From Clostridiaceae bacterium (GTDB lineage Bacteria > Bacillota > Clostridia > Lachnospirales > Lachnospiraceae), in NCBI GenBank assembly GCA_009911065.1, contig QXWR01000050.1, forward strand, positions 1 to 32,132: a stretch of 32,132 nt of DNA. The letters are read 5' to 3'. Position numbers and translations under genes: made by a program. Below, piece after piece: positions 25,102 to 32,132 of the stretch. Position 1 is the stretch's first letter, and each line of letters starts with the position of its first letter. The notes under the pieces are model-generated. The model had not been told where the DNA came from and ran no database searches. It worked only from the letters and a program-made list of their open reading frames with translations.

Positions 25102-25418
25102 GGCAAGTAATGACTAAAAAAAGACTTTCCCTTATTTCCCTTACGATTATCTCATAAGGGCAAAAATAAGGGAAAATACATATATTTCAGCTACTCTTGA
25201 TAAATCATCTATTATTGCTTTTCTGATATATATCTTATATCTCCTTTACAAATTCCAATTTGCCGTTATTTTGATTATATATCCATTTTTCCAAAAATAA
25301 AAATAATTTTTCATACTTTCTGTTCATCAAAACGGAACTATTTCCATTGGACGTGCAAAGGTTCTAAAGAATGTTGTCCGGTGTTCCCTCCAATCTCGTA
25401 ATACACAATACCCCTCTC
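25102..25418. other. Intergenic stretch with one terminator, otherwise empty
   Basis: AT-rich, without a frame that has a ribosome binding site. It holds the terminator at 25116-25175 and otherwise shows nothing recognisable. Confidence 0.5.
25116..25175 (-). terminator. Rho-independent terminator, minus strand
   Basis: Arms TTTCCCTTATTTCCCTTA (25126-25143) and TAAGGGCAAAAATAAGGGAA (25155-25174) pair over 18 bp with a three-base bulge. On the minus strand the stem is followed three bases later by seven T. It would end transcripts from the HD-domain gene before they enter the BREX promoter region. Confidence 0.75.
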
Positions 25419-26018
25419 TTAACGAAAACTGTTTTCCACAACACCCGGAAGCAAAGTATAAATCGAACAGCCAATCTGTTCTTCAAACAGTTCTTTCATC
25501 TCTAAAATTTTTTTCCACCTGTCTATTGTCGCCGGGTGAACGCCGTACCGTATCGTCACATCTACAAATCTCTTTTCCAAAAGGCAGAACCCCGTAGGCA
25601 TGGCCAATGAGTCACATAGCTGCACTAGACGGTCATAATCATCATATACCGCATTTGCAATAAAATTTTTCATAAACAAGTAATCCGCATCACTGACATC
25701 AAATTTTCCGATAGAAGTATCAATATCTTGTATCATAAATGCGTGGGATATACAAATCTGTGCAGCTTTCCCCCACCCACGTTCCATACAGTAACGATAG
25801 CCGTCTATCAGATGCCTTTCCGAACTCACTCCGGCATAACGTCCAATATCATGCAGCAGCCCGAAAAGATACGCCTGTTCAGAAGATAAATCTTTACAGT
25901 GTGACGCAATATTTCTACAGGCTTTGGCCACATAGCGGGAATGGTCTACCCATGCCCCTGGATTAGATTCTGACGCTTCCATTAATGCCAGTTCTGCGGT
26001 CTGAATGTTTAGCTCCAT
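25419..26018 (-). CDS. HD-domain phosphohydrolase
   Basis: The HD motif is LFGLLHDIGRYAG (H56-D57), with an upstream His in WVDHSRYVAKACRN (H26) and a later SHAFMIQD; together these match the HD metal site, which hydrolyses phosphate esters such as nucleotides. The start at 26018 (MELNIQTAELALM) has AAAGGAG at six bases and is preferred over 26033. Length is 199 residues, cytoplasmic. The substrate cannot be read from the sequence. The gene stands alone; a MITE-like element begins 42 bp upstream and may separate it from its original promoter. Confidence 0.85.
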   Translation of the reverse strand: MELNIQTAELALMEASESNPGAWVDHSRYVAKACRNIASHCKDLSSEQAYLFGLLHDIGRYAGVSSERHLIDGYRYCMERGWGKAAQICISHAFMIQDIDTSIGKFDVSDADYLFMKNFIANAVYDDYDRLVQLCDSLAMPTGFCLLEKRFVDVTIRYGVHPATIDRWKKILEMKELFEEQIGCSIYTLLPGVVENSFR

Positions 26019-26060
26019 TTTAACTCCTTTCAAAAAAGGCGGGGTTGGCAGATAAACCGA

Positions 26061-26225
26061 CTAGTATGACCCACACCAATTATCATTATGTTTCGCGCAG
26101 GATAAATTTTCATCCTGCAAGGCGAAGGAGAGAGGCGATGCGGTGGCATCGTTGACCGACGACAACGAAGCAGGAGGAAATTTAGACAAGCGAAACATAT
26201 GGTCAATTGGTGTGGGTCATACTAG
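26061..26225. mobile_element. MITE-like palindromic element, copy 1 (165 bp)
   Basis: The ends are perfect 21-bp inverted repeats starting CTAGTATGACCCACACCAAT (26061) and mirrored at 26205-26225. Inside is a hairpin CAGGATAAATTTTCATCCTG and a GC-richer middle. There is no coding capacity. A second copy in opposite orientation lies at about 29198-29362. Flanks show no clear target duplication beyond CTAG itself, which is part of the repeat. A non-autonomous transposon is the best explanation. Confidence 0.75.
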
Positions 26226-26255
26226 CCCCTTTATGATGAAATATTTACAGACAAA

Positions 26256-26495
26256 TCAACAATCCCCAACATAGTATGAAATAATGCTCATATAGTCCGT
26301 TGGATTCGGAATTTCTAAAACAAGCCGCAGGCAGTTTTTGTTTTGACAATACTGCTGCCATAAACTGTCCTGTAACCTTTCCTCTCCATTGATATTTCGT
26401 TTTTTACCATCCGGACAGAGCATATTTACTTTGCCAGTACAAGCATTGACCCTATTTAAAAAATATTTCATGTTCAGAATGTTCAATTTTACCAC
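26256..26495 (-). CDS. Small HPr-like protein, 79 aa
   Basis: The frame before the stop at 26256 encodes YFLNRVNACTGKVNMLCPDG, KKRNINGEERL, and ends NCLRLVLEIPNPTDYMSIIS, YYVGDC. This resembles short HPr-like fold proteins of Clostridia with a C-x-GKV-x-L core. GTG at 26495 is preferred because AGGAGG lies about ten bases before it; ATG at 26471 would give 71 residues. It follows the AraC-type gene by 88 bp on the same strand. The role is unknown; the active-site His of HPr is not evident. Confidence 0.6.
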   Translation of the reverse strand: MVKLNILNMKYFLNRVNACTGKVNMLCPDGKKRNINGEERLQDSLWQQYCQNKNCLRLVLEIPNPTDYMSIISYYVGDC

Positions 26496-26583
26496 CTTGA
26501 ACCCACCTCCTGTAAATTTCTGATTTACTTTACAGGTATCATTATAATGCAAGAAGTGCAGAAAAAATATTTCATTTCTGCCT

Positions 26584-27495
26584 TTATCTATCACGATTCT
26601 GCCATTTCCTCCGATATTCTGTGGGTGAACAATGTGCATATTCCCGAAAAACTTTTCCAAAATAGCTACTGCTCCCCAAACCGCAATCATGGCTGATAAC
26701 TGTAACAGGTTCCTGCCCTTTTGCCAACATCTGACAGGCGGCTTGCAGACGGTACGCCTTTATATATTCTATTGGTGTCATGTGCAGGCAGTCATGGAAC
26801 ACTCTGTAACATTCCCTTTCGCTTAGGTATGCTGCCGATGCAAGCTCTGGGATAGAGATTTTCTCCCCGTAATGCTCGTGAATGTATATCATCATCAACT
26901 TTATTTTATCGTTGCTCTTGTTATGTTCTCTTGTCTTTTCCCCCATAAGACGGGATCGTTCAAAAAGCATTAGCCATATTTCCGTTAAGATTTCCCGCAG
27001 TTTTATTTCATACCCAAATTCATCACGGGAAAAATGAAATGCTTTAACAATAAGTTTCAAGATATTTTCTTCTGCTGCATTGCCTGGAAAAAGAGGAATT
27101 AGTTCAATCTGTGGGGCAGTTATAACAGGGGCGATATATTTTTTCTCAATCCTGCTTCCCTGTTCTCCGGCAAGTAGGGAAACATCAAAAATATGAAGTA
27201 GTTGTATATTCTTTTCTTGCTGTGATATTGCTTTTGTCATATGGAGTACGTTGGAATTTACCATGCCGCCACTTCCAGCAGGAAACAATAGCTTTCCTCC
27301 CGGCGTATCATATTCAATGCTGCCGCTTTCCATGTAAAACAGTTCCACCATCTTGTGCCAGTGCCAAGGCACATAACGCCCTATATACTTGTCAAGTTCT
27401 GCTCTCGTAGCAATATAGGGAAAATCCTTTTCAAAATTAGGAAACAATTCTTCCCTGCTTCCAGTATAAAATTCAATGCTATGTATATTTTTCAT
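26584..27495 (-). CDS. AraC-family transcriptional regulator with cupin sensor
   Basis: A 303-residue regulator. The N-terminal cupin contains YVPWHWHKMVELFYMESG (~42-58) and a later NVLHMTK, typical of sugar- or small-molecule-binding AraC sensors. The C-terminal ~100 residues hold two helix-turn-helices: KISIPELASAAYLSERECYR and PVTVISHDCGLGSSSYFGKV, closing FREYAHCSPTEYRRK. ATG at 27495 has an AGGTGA site. The likely target is the downstream HPr-like gene or itself. Confidence 0.92.
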   Translation of the reverse strand: MKNIHSIEFYTGSREELFPNFEKDFPYIATRAELDKYIGRYVPWHWHKMVELFYMESGSIEYDTPGGKLLFPAGSGGMVNSNVLHMTKAISQQEKNIQLLHIFDVSLLAGEQGSRIEKKYIAPVITAPQIELIPLFPGNAAEENILKLIVKAFHFSRDEFGYEIKLREILTEIWLMLFERSRLMGEKTREHNKSNDKIKLMMIYIHEHYGEKISIPELASAAYLSERECYRVFHDCLHMTPIEYIKAYRLQAACQMLAKGQEPVTVISHDCGLGSSSYFGKVFREYAHCSPTEYRRKWQNRDR

Positions 27496-27664
27496 GTCTA
27501 TTCACCTGTATATCTGCGATTTTGTCTGTTTTATGAATTAAATATACTGGAATAGCGCTGTGATTGTCAATCCATATAGCGTGTTCTTTCATGCAAGGGA
27601 AAACTGCAGAACTGAGAGAGATTTCGTAGCCTGTTATATCCATAATTATAAAATATATAATCAT

Positions 27665-27710
27665 AAAAAGAAATAGCAACCGTACCCTCGCAAAGTGTAG
27701 ATGCTATTTC
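27665..27710 (-). terminator. Terminator-like hairpin, minus strand
   Basis: GAAATAGCA (27670-27678) pairs with TGCTATTTC (27702-27710) over nine bases, and on the minus strand the stem runs into five T. It would end transcripts from the C_GCAxxG_C_C gene upstream. The 23-base loop is long for a terminator. Confidence 0.4.
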
Positions 27711-27779
27711 CCTTGAAATATTTATTCTACTGAGGGTAGATCAAAACTTTGTGCCCGATAAACCTTTCTGATTAGATTA

Positions 27780-27816
27780 TACAAAGAGCCGCTTGTTTTG
27801 CAAGTGGCTCTTTGTA
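27780..27816. repeat. 16-bp hairpin of unknown role
   Basis: TACAAAGAGCCGCTTG-TTTTG-CAAGTGGCTCTTTGTA forms a 16-bp stem with a single G-T pair and a five-base loop. The flanking T-rich sequence is on the plus strand, where no gene lies upstream. It may be a bidirectional terminator remnant. Confidence 0.5.
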
Positions 27817-27890
27817 TACCTGTTTTGTTTAATCTTAATTGAATCTTTCCATTTTAAATACCCTCAGTCATAGTAAAACTATAGGACCTA

Positions 27891-27918
27891 TCTCATTTAC
27901 AACCATACTCCCCAATCA
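27891..27918 (-). pseudogene. Duplicate of the 3' end of an MBL hydrolase gene
   Basis: 28 bases match 8951-8978 with one mismatch. They encode DWGVWL and the stop of the MBL hydrolase, plus bases beyond it. Nothing else of the gene is seen beside it, so it is a scar of a second copy or of a recombination event. Confidence 0.5.
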
Positions 27919-27927
27919 GAAAGTTGT

Positions 27928-28347
27928 TTACTTCTTAGTAATTTTTAAAATATACTGATATGAAAATTCAATACCCATACAAGTCAGGTTTTCACACATA
28001 TGAGGCGGATCGCTTTCTGAAAAACCTGTAGGACGTAATTCAAAACATCTTAATGAGTGGAATGTGCTGTCAAAAGCAGACGCAAAATCATAACAGGCAG
28101 ACACAATTTCACTCTCTGTTTTTCCCAGTTTATGAAGATAAATTCCTATAAACATTAGTGTTCCTTCGACTAAGCCACATTGCGCCCTATACCCGCCTGC
28201 ACCATGCAGTCCAACTGCCGACCAGATTACCTGTGGTTCAATTGTTGTTTCAAATAATTCACTCAGACAAATGATTGCTGTCCTTGCGCAGTTTATATCA
28301 TCATTCCAGTACAATTCATGTACCTTGTTCTTTATATATTCCTGCAT
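27928..28347 (-). CDS. C_GCAxxG_C_C family protein
   Basis: A 139-residue protein with the spaced Cys pattern of this redox-like family: C in DINCARTAIIC (~20), the loop GLHGAGGYRAQCGLVEGTLM (~47-66), and later C in FHSLRCFELRP and PPHMCENLTC. The family is thought to bind a metal or undergo disulfide chemistry; its function is not established. ATG at 28347 has AAGGAG ten bases upstream and gives the usual family start, so it is preferred over 28380. It is followed by two hairpins and preceded by a DUF3795 gene on the same strand. Confidence 0.8.
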   Translation of the reverse strand: MQEYIKNKVHELYWNDDINCARTAIICLSELFETTIEPQVIWSAVGLHGAGGYRAQCGLVEGTLMFIGIYLHKLGKTESEIVSACYDFASAFDSTFHSLRCFELRPTGFSESDPPHMCENLTCMGIEFSYQYILKITKK

Positions 28348-28398
28348 AATATGACATCTCCTTGATACTTGATCTTTCAATCAGACAAATACGAATTT

Positions 28399-28770
28399 TC
28401 ATACACCATTTTTTATGAACTCAATCAATTTTTCTAAATCGTCAAAATTATCATAATCTCCAATCAACCCTTCCCGATGGTAAATAACTCCATTTTTTTC
28501 ATTCCTTTCAAGGCAATCAAGCAATGCTTCAAGCCCATACCTTTTAACAAATACTGTGAATCCGTATGGTTTCATCTTTGATAAAAGCCCTTTATGGCAG
28601 TCATTTTCACACATAAAACAATTTGATATTTCTTTTTCAATAGAACACTTTCGATTTTCACACAATTCTTTATCAATACATTCATCAGAGCTACAACCAT
28701 TACAAGTAATGTTTTCATGACATAAACAACAGGCTAATCCACATCTTGCAATTCCAAGTTCTCTTCTCAT
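28399..28770 (-). CDS. DUF3795 domain protein, Cys-rich
   Basis: The N-terminal half is a cysteine-rich metal-binding module: CGLACCLCHENITCNGCSSD (~10-29), then CIDKELCENRKCS and CFMCENDC. The CGL-x-C-x-x-C start is typical of DUF3795. The C-terminal half is helical (GFTVFVKRYGLEALLDCLER). Length 123. GGGAGAA precedes ATG at 28770. It lies 51 bp upstream of the C_GCAxxG_C_C gene, so two Cys-rich proteins are adjacent. No function is established for the family. Confidence 0.85.
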   Translation of the reverse strand: MRRELGIARCGLACCLCHENITCNGCSSDECIDKELCENRKCSIEKEISNCFMCENDCHKGLLSKMKPYGFTVFVKRYGLEALLDCLERNEKNGVIYHREGLIGDYDNFDDLEKLIEFIKNGV

Positions 28771-28843
28771 TTGATTCTTCTCCCTAATTTTAATACTGTT
28801 TCTCTCACAAGTCCTATCTGTTACTAGAGCGGGTATTTAATTG

Positions 28844-29137
28844 TCAGGTAGAATCATTTTTCATCTTCTGTGTTTTGGTATATAACAGCTTTATTATATC
28901 TAAAGCTTTATCCGTCGGCATTCCTCTGTTTCCAAGGTTATAACTTACTTCCCGGAAAATCTCTGGACTATTTAACTGATATAATGTTTCGATTTCTTTT
29001 TTGAAAGCTTTTATATCTGCAATATTTTCCCTCATCAAAAAATCATCAATACAATTTTCTAAATCAGAGTAATCCATAGACCAATTAAAATAGTGTGATA
29101 TAAAATAACCAATCGTACTAAACTCATATACGTTCAT
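28844..29137 (-). CDS. Small acidic protein, immunity-like, 97 aa
   Basis: ATG at 29137 follows AGGAG. The protein is acidic and helical: EFSTIGYFISHYFNWSMDYS, DLENCIDDFLMRENIADI, and NLGNRGMPTDKALDIIKLLY. It has no signal or membrane segment. Its size, acidity and position beside other small acidic proteins resemble polymorphic-toxin immunity genes, though no named family is certain. Confidence 0.6.
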   Translation of the reverse strand: MNVYEFSTIGYFISHYFNWSMDYSDLENCIDDFLMRENIADIKAFKKEIETLYQLNSPEIFREVSYNLGNRGMPTDKALDIIKLLYTKTQKMKNDST

Positions 29138-29197
29138 TTTTCAAATTCTCCTATTTACATTGAATCCCGAATCCCCTTTCCATAAGACTACTTCTTA

Positions 29198-29362
29198 AAA
29201 ATATGAACTGCACCAATTAACCTTATGTTTCGCTTGTCTAAATTTCCCCCTGCTTCGTTGTCGTCAGTCAACGATGCCACCCCATCTCCTCCCTCCTCCG
29301 CCTTGCAGGATGAAAATTTATCCTGCACGAAACATAGTGATAATTGGTGTGGGTCATACTAG
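29198..29362. mobile_element. MITE-like element, copy 2, opposite orientation
   Basis: The right end (29342-29362) matches the 21-bp terminal repeat exactly; the left end is degraded (about 14 of 20 bases). The interior is the reverse complement of copy 1 with scattered differences, including the CAGGATAAATTTTCATCCTG hairpin. The right end joins directly to a gene that starts at 29400 and is cut after codon 12. Confidence 0.7.
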
Positions 29363-29400
29363 TTATGATAGAAGTCAATTAAATATTGATTTGCTTTCAT
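29359..29400 (-). pseudogene. Small gene cut off by the MITE
   Basis: An AAGGAGG site precedes ATG at 29400, and the frame reads MKANQYLIDFYH before entering the terminal repeat of the MITE, where TAG follows one codon later. The rest of the gene is not visible on the far side. The start resembles those of small immunity-type proteins. Confidence 0.5.
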
Positions 29401-29428
29401 TTCGAATACCTCCTTCAAATCAGAATTT

Positions 29429-29917
29429 TTAAACTCGATTCTCTCCAATTTTTAATACATCGCTTTTATGCTGGAAAATCAAATCATACATCCACTTATA
29501 GATATATCCCTCATTATCCCTTATCCATTCGTCTACTTTCTCCGTTTCATCGAACCATTCCTCTGGATAATCAGAGCCTTTCTGATACTTTTTATTTGCG
29601 TAATCATGTATGCCATATGCATAAATATCTGCCATTTCATCTTCGCCATGTACTTTTAGGAAAGATATAACCCGTTCAAATTTTCCCTTTTGGAATGCTC
29701 CGCTCTCGTAATATTGCCATACCCCGCACCGTACACTCATTCCCTGCCAATTATTAATTTCCATATATATAAAAGCAATGTCTGGAATGTCTGTAAACAG
29801 CGTGTACTTGAACTGATTATAAAACAGCATGAAAATTTCACCATCATACTTCCAGAAATTTTCATGTCCCGATGATTCAGCAGAATCAATTAACTCGTTT
29901 ATAGTGTTGCAAGTCAT
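29429..29917 (-). CDS. Hypothetical acidic protein, immunity-like, 162 aa
   Basis: AGGAGG lies close before ATG at 29917. The protein is rich in aromatic and acidic residues (EIFMLFYNQFKYTLFTDIPD, CGVWQYYESGAFQKGKFERV, EEWFDETEKVDEWIRDNEGY). No domain is named with certainty. Size, charge and neighbours fit a toxin-immunity gene. It is spaced about 120 bp from the DUF4274-like gene on the same strand. Confidence 0.6.
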   Translation of the reverse strand: MTCNTINELIDSAESSGHENFWKYDGEIFMLFYNQFKYTLFTDIPDIAFIYMEINNWQGMSVRCGVWQYYESGAFQKGKFERVISFLKVHGEDEMADIYAYGIHDYANKKYQKGSDYPEEWFDETEKVDEWIRDNEGYIYKWMYDLIFQHKSDVLKIGENRV

Positions 29918-30036
29918 GTTGTACCTCCTAAAACTCCCGATTTGTCCTTAGCTCCATTATATGTTATCCCATTGAAAAAGTATAGCTAGAGCGTGTCTGA
30001 AAACTCACTGGTAAAATCAAGGCTTTCAATAGGAAT

Positions 30037-30372
30037 TTATAAATCTGTCAAAAAAATCTCCGGTATCTGTTTTTTTCTGAATTTATACTTTTGAACTTTA
30101 GTGAGTGGTATTTCATATGATTTTCTGTCTTTTCTATACTTGTTACTCAATATATCATTATAAAGAGAATATATAAATTGCTTCCATTCGTTTAATTCGG
30201 TCGTTTCTGCAAATCCATCTAAATAAGCAAACCCATCAGCAAGGTAAAAAATTTTTAAAGCCAATGCCAAATCACAATGAGGATTGCTTAAAATCTTTTT
30301 TGGTATTGCAAAACCATCATCCCAGTTATATTCATTCAAAATTTTTTCCAAATCATTATATGGCATTTTCAT
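30037..30372 (-). CDS. DUF4274-like protein, 111 aa
   Basis: The core NWDDGFAIPKKILSNPHCDL, ALALKIFYLADGFAYL matches the DUF4274 pattern (W-DG-x-x-IP...N-x-x-CDL-x-x-AL-x-FY-AD). GAGG precedes ATG at 30372. DUF4274 proteins are often found among immunity genes of polymorphic toxin systems. No toxin gene is in view. Confidence 0.75.
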   Translation of the reverse strand: MKMPYNDLEKILNEYNWDDGFAIPKKILSNPHCDLALALKIFYLADGFAYLDGFAETTELNEWKQFIYSLYNDILSNKYRKDRKSYEIPLTKVQKYKFRKKQIPEIFLTDL

Positions 30373-30419
30373 ATCCTCAAATTCTAATTTGTCTTATAGA
30401 AACCGTTCCTTCAACCCAA

Positions 30420-30875
30420 TCAATCCAGCCAAACACAATCAACTATGTCACAACCAACTTTAACAAATTTTTCATTAATAAAAACAGCAGCCCAGCCATG
30501 CTCTTCTTCCCATGGACAATCAAGAACCAATATTACACATACTGGAACATTTTGCGACTCATAGGGGGGATTGCCTGTTTTACTTCTGGCATATACTGCA
30601 TCTTCCAAGGCATAAAGAGTAGCATCTGTGCCTGTGTATTTTACAAGATCTGCAGGGACGTTTATTTCCGGCCAGTATTCTTTACTTTCTTCCTCGTCAT
30701 CCGGTCCCCACTGTTCATACATTTCATCATAATAAAGACGTATAAATGCCTCCAACATCTCAGTTTCCAGTTGAGGTGTCCAATTCTCTATCAACCTTTT
30801 ACAGCTAATAACACCCTTTTTCCCATCTTCATTAATTTTAAATTCTTTTGGATTTAACAACAAATTGTTTCGCAT
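30420..30875 (-). CDS. DUF6985-like protein, 151 aa
   Basis: GGGGG precedes ATG at 30875. The protein is strongly acidic, with RLYYDEMYEQWGPDDEEESK and a C-terminal CPWEEEHGWAAVFINEKFVK, VGCDIVD, which match the DUF6985 type. Members are annotated mostly as hypothetical and are frequent in immunity-gene clusters. It is the first of the small genes on this strand; the next gene to its right faces the other way. Confidence 0.65.
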   Translation of the reverse strand: MRNNLLLNPKEFKINEDGKKGVISCKRLIENWTPQLETEMLEAFIRLYYDEMYEQWGPDDEEESKEYWPEINVPADLVKYTGTDATLYALEDAVYARSKTGNPPYESQNVPVCVILVLDCPWEEEHGWAAVFINEKFVKVGCDIVDCVWLD

Positions 30876-31095
30876 TTTTATTCCCCCTGCTCATTTTGGT
30901 AGAATGTATGATCCGTTAAAATCATATAAAAAATCCCAATTTTTCTATATTTTTATTATATCTCAATAAGGTTCCAAAAGGAATAACATATCTAAAAAAT
31001 GTTAATCATACGGGCGAAAATGAAAACCTTTATTGGTAGATTTTTATTCATATACCGCTTATAATTTACTTGAACAAAACGAGGAGGTGCTGACA

Positions 31096-31290
31096 ATGAG
31101 TCTGGGAAACAATTTTTATAATGCCCGTAAAAAAAGTGGGCTATCACAGGAAGAAGTTGCCGGAAAACTGGGAATTAGCAGACAGACAGTCTCTAAATGG
31201 GAGAAAGATATTTTAGCAAATGTCTGGAAAAACAGAAAAAATAATATACCAAACTTTAAAAACTTCATTTCCACCCTTTCAGATATGTGA
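31096..31290 (+). pseudogene. Truncated XRE-family regulator
   Basis: ATG at 31096 has a GAGGAGG site. MSLGNNFYNARKKSGLSQEE and VAGKLGISRQTVSKWEKD form a complete Cro/C1 helix-turn-helix. Typical relatives continue with a SGETLPD-type linker and an effector or membrane part; here an unrelated Lys/Asn-rich tail of about 25 residues follows and stops. The gene therefore looks cut by deletion just after the HTH. The remaining 64 residues could still bind DNA. Confidence 0.65.
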
Positions 31291-31340
31291 TACAATAACA
31301 GAGCTTAGCAAAATAAATCAGAACAGGAAGATGTTTGGAC

Positions 31341-32120
31341 ATGAATAATGAATATGATAATGAAAATTTTTTTAAAGAATATGCAAAAATGTCCCGTAGC
31401 AGAGACGGTTTGAGTGCTGCTGGAGAGTGGCACCAATTAAAGCCCCTTTTTCCTCCACTTCAAGGAAAAACAGTTCTTGATTTAGGGTGCGGCTATGGCT
31501 GGCATTGTAAATTTGCGGCAGAACAAGGAGCTGTACAGGTATTAGGAATTGATTTAAGCAGAAAAATGATTGATGAAGCAAAAATACGTAATGCGGCAAA
31601 AGTAATTGAATATCGTGTCTGTGGAATAGAAGAATATGAGTATCCAAAAAGCAGGTGGGATTGTGTCGTTTCTAATCTAGCTCTCCACTATATCGAAAAT
31701 ATAGAAAAAATATTTCAAAACGTATATCAAACCTTAAAACCGGAAGGAATATTTATTTTCAATATAGAACATCCCGTTTTCACCGCAGGAGTTGGACAAG
31801 ATTGGATTTACACCAAAACCGGAATCCCCCAATATTGGCCTATTGATAATTACTTTATTCCAGGTAAGCGAAGCACACACTTTTTAGGATGCGACGTAGT
31901 AAAACAGCACCACACTCTCACACAGATCTTAATGGGATTATTGAATCAGGGTTTTGAACTTAAAGCTGTAAAGGAGGCAGAGCCGCCGAAAGAAATGATG
32001 AATCTTCCTGGAATGAAAGACGAATTACGCCGTCCGATGATGTTGTTGGTAAAAGCCCATAAGTCAATACCACCCGTAAAACGGGTGGCTTGTGGAACGG
32101 GTATAACCCTTTGTTGCTAG
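31341..32120 (+). CDS. Class I SAM-dependent methyltransferase
   Basis: The SAM-binding motif is TVLDLGCGYGWHCKFAAEQG (~45-64), followed by VLGIDLSRKMIDEA and WDCVVSNLALHYIENIEKIF with motif IV/post regions, typical of Methyltransf_11/25 enzymes that act on small molecules. ATG at 31341 follows AGGAAG and is chosen over TTG at 31335. The family end is near MMLLVKAHKS; the last ~17 residues (IPPVKRVACGTGITLCC) are encoded by an apparent IS-type end, so the native stop seems lost. The acceptor substrate is unknown. Confidence 0.85.
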   Translation: MNNEYDNENFFKEYAKMSRSRDGLSAAGEWHQLKPLFPPLQGKTVLDLGCGYGWHCKFAAEQGAVQVLGIDLSRKMIDEAKIRNAAKVIEYRVCGIEEYEYPKSRWDCVVSNLALHYIENIEKIFQNVYQTLKPEGIFIFNIEHPVFTAGVGQDWIYTKTGIPQYWPIDNYFIPGKRSTHFLGCDVVKQHHTLTQILMGLLNQGFELKAVKEAEPPKEMMNLPGMKDELRRPMMLLVKAHKSIPPVKRVACGTGITLCC

Positions 32121-32132
32121 GCCAGCGTCTCA
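32065..32132 (+). mobile_element. Possible IS200/IS605-type end, cut by window edge
   Basis: A hairpin ACCACCCGT-AAA-ACGGGTGG at about 32069-32089 is followed by GGGTATAACCC (32099-32109), a second short inverted repeat. Subterminal hairpins of this style are typical of IS200/IS605 elements in Clostridia. The stretch replaces the end of the methyltransferase gene. The rest of the element, if present, lies beyond the window. Confidence 0.35.

Larger units (their letters stand above)
27496..27927. other. Intergenic region with hairpins and an MBL-gene scar
   Basis: No convincing gene. The stretch holds a terminator-like hairpin (27665-27710), a long hairpin (27780-27816) and a duplicate of the MBL hydrolase gene end (27891-27918). 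Confidence 0.5.

Noticed and set aside
27479..27679. 66-aa minus-strand open frame before the AraC gene
   Set aside because: No ribosome binding site, overlaps the AraC start and contains no recognisable motif.
26061..29362. Two MITE copies as ends of a composite transposon carrying the AraC region
   Set aside because: No transposase lies between them, the outer flanks show no target duplication, and each copy is complete by itself.

Overview
The window looks like a low-to-middle GC Firmicute chromosome, most likely a gut Lachnospiraceae or related Clostridia. The evidence is strong AGGAGG-type ribosome binding sites, the protein families present (BREX type 1, a DUF3795 protein, a C_GCAxxG_C_C protein, a Tn916/Tn1549-style integrase remnant) and the general codon style. 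No rRNA, tRNA or CRISPR array was seen. Almost all intact genes between 5.7 and 31 kb are on the minus strand. Assignments come from reading motifs and family resemblance; no database search was run.

Layout. 1-650: two small minus-strand genes of unknown function (one cut by the window edge), divergent from a LysR regulator. 649-2060: that LysR gene, broken by an in-frame TAG, then a decayed DDE transposase. 2209-3201: an intact, unusual Cys-rich protein with a ParB/sulfiredoxin-like motif. 3.2-5.76 kb: a graveyard of mobile-element pieces (relaxase tail, xis-int remnant, MobC piece, possible IS21-type end), with an intact RelB/DinJ-like antitoxin whose toxin gene is destroyed. 5.77-8.83 kb: ilvN and ilvB (acetolactate synthase), preceded by a TetR regulator with a clear promoter. 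Three similar short motifs suggest TetR controls itself and ilvBN. 8.96-9.95 kb: a metallo-beta-lactamase-fold hydrolase and a 4-oxalocrotonate tautomerase-type protein.

10.1-24.7 kb is a BREX type 1 phage-defence operon, transcribed on the minus strand from a promoter at 24.75 kb: small XRE regulator, brxA, brxB, brxC, pglX, a three-gene accessory cassette (zinc-ribbon protein, unknown 262-aa protein, AlbA_2/Schlafen-type ATP-binding protein), pglZ, and a wrecked brxL. BrxL retains only its N-terminal ~75 and C-terminal ~23 codons. Two genes of the operon, brxB and pglZ, each carry the same ~89-bp palindromic repeat in frame, adding about 28 residues to each protein. One hairpin arm shows a compensatory base change between the copies. 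This protein-coding palindromic element is the most interesting signal in the window. The brxC/brxB and brxB/brxA junctions also hold strong hairpins.

24.9-32.1 kb: a truncated XRE gene, an HD-domain hydrolase, a small HPr-like protein, an AraC regulator, a C_GCAxxG_C_C protein, a DUF3795 protein and a run of four small acidic proteins that resemble polymorphic-toxin immunity genes (DUF4274- and DUF6985-like among them). Two copies of a ~165-bp MITE-like palindromic element lie here in opposite orientation; one cuts off a small gene after 12 codons. The window ends with a truncated XRE gene and a SAM methyltransferase whose last codons run into what looks like an IS200/IS605-type end.
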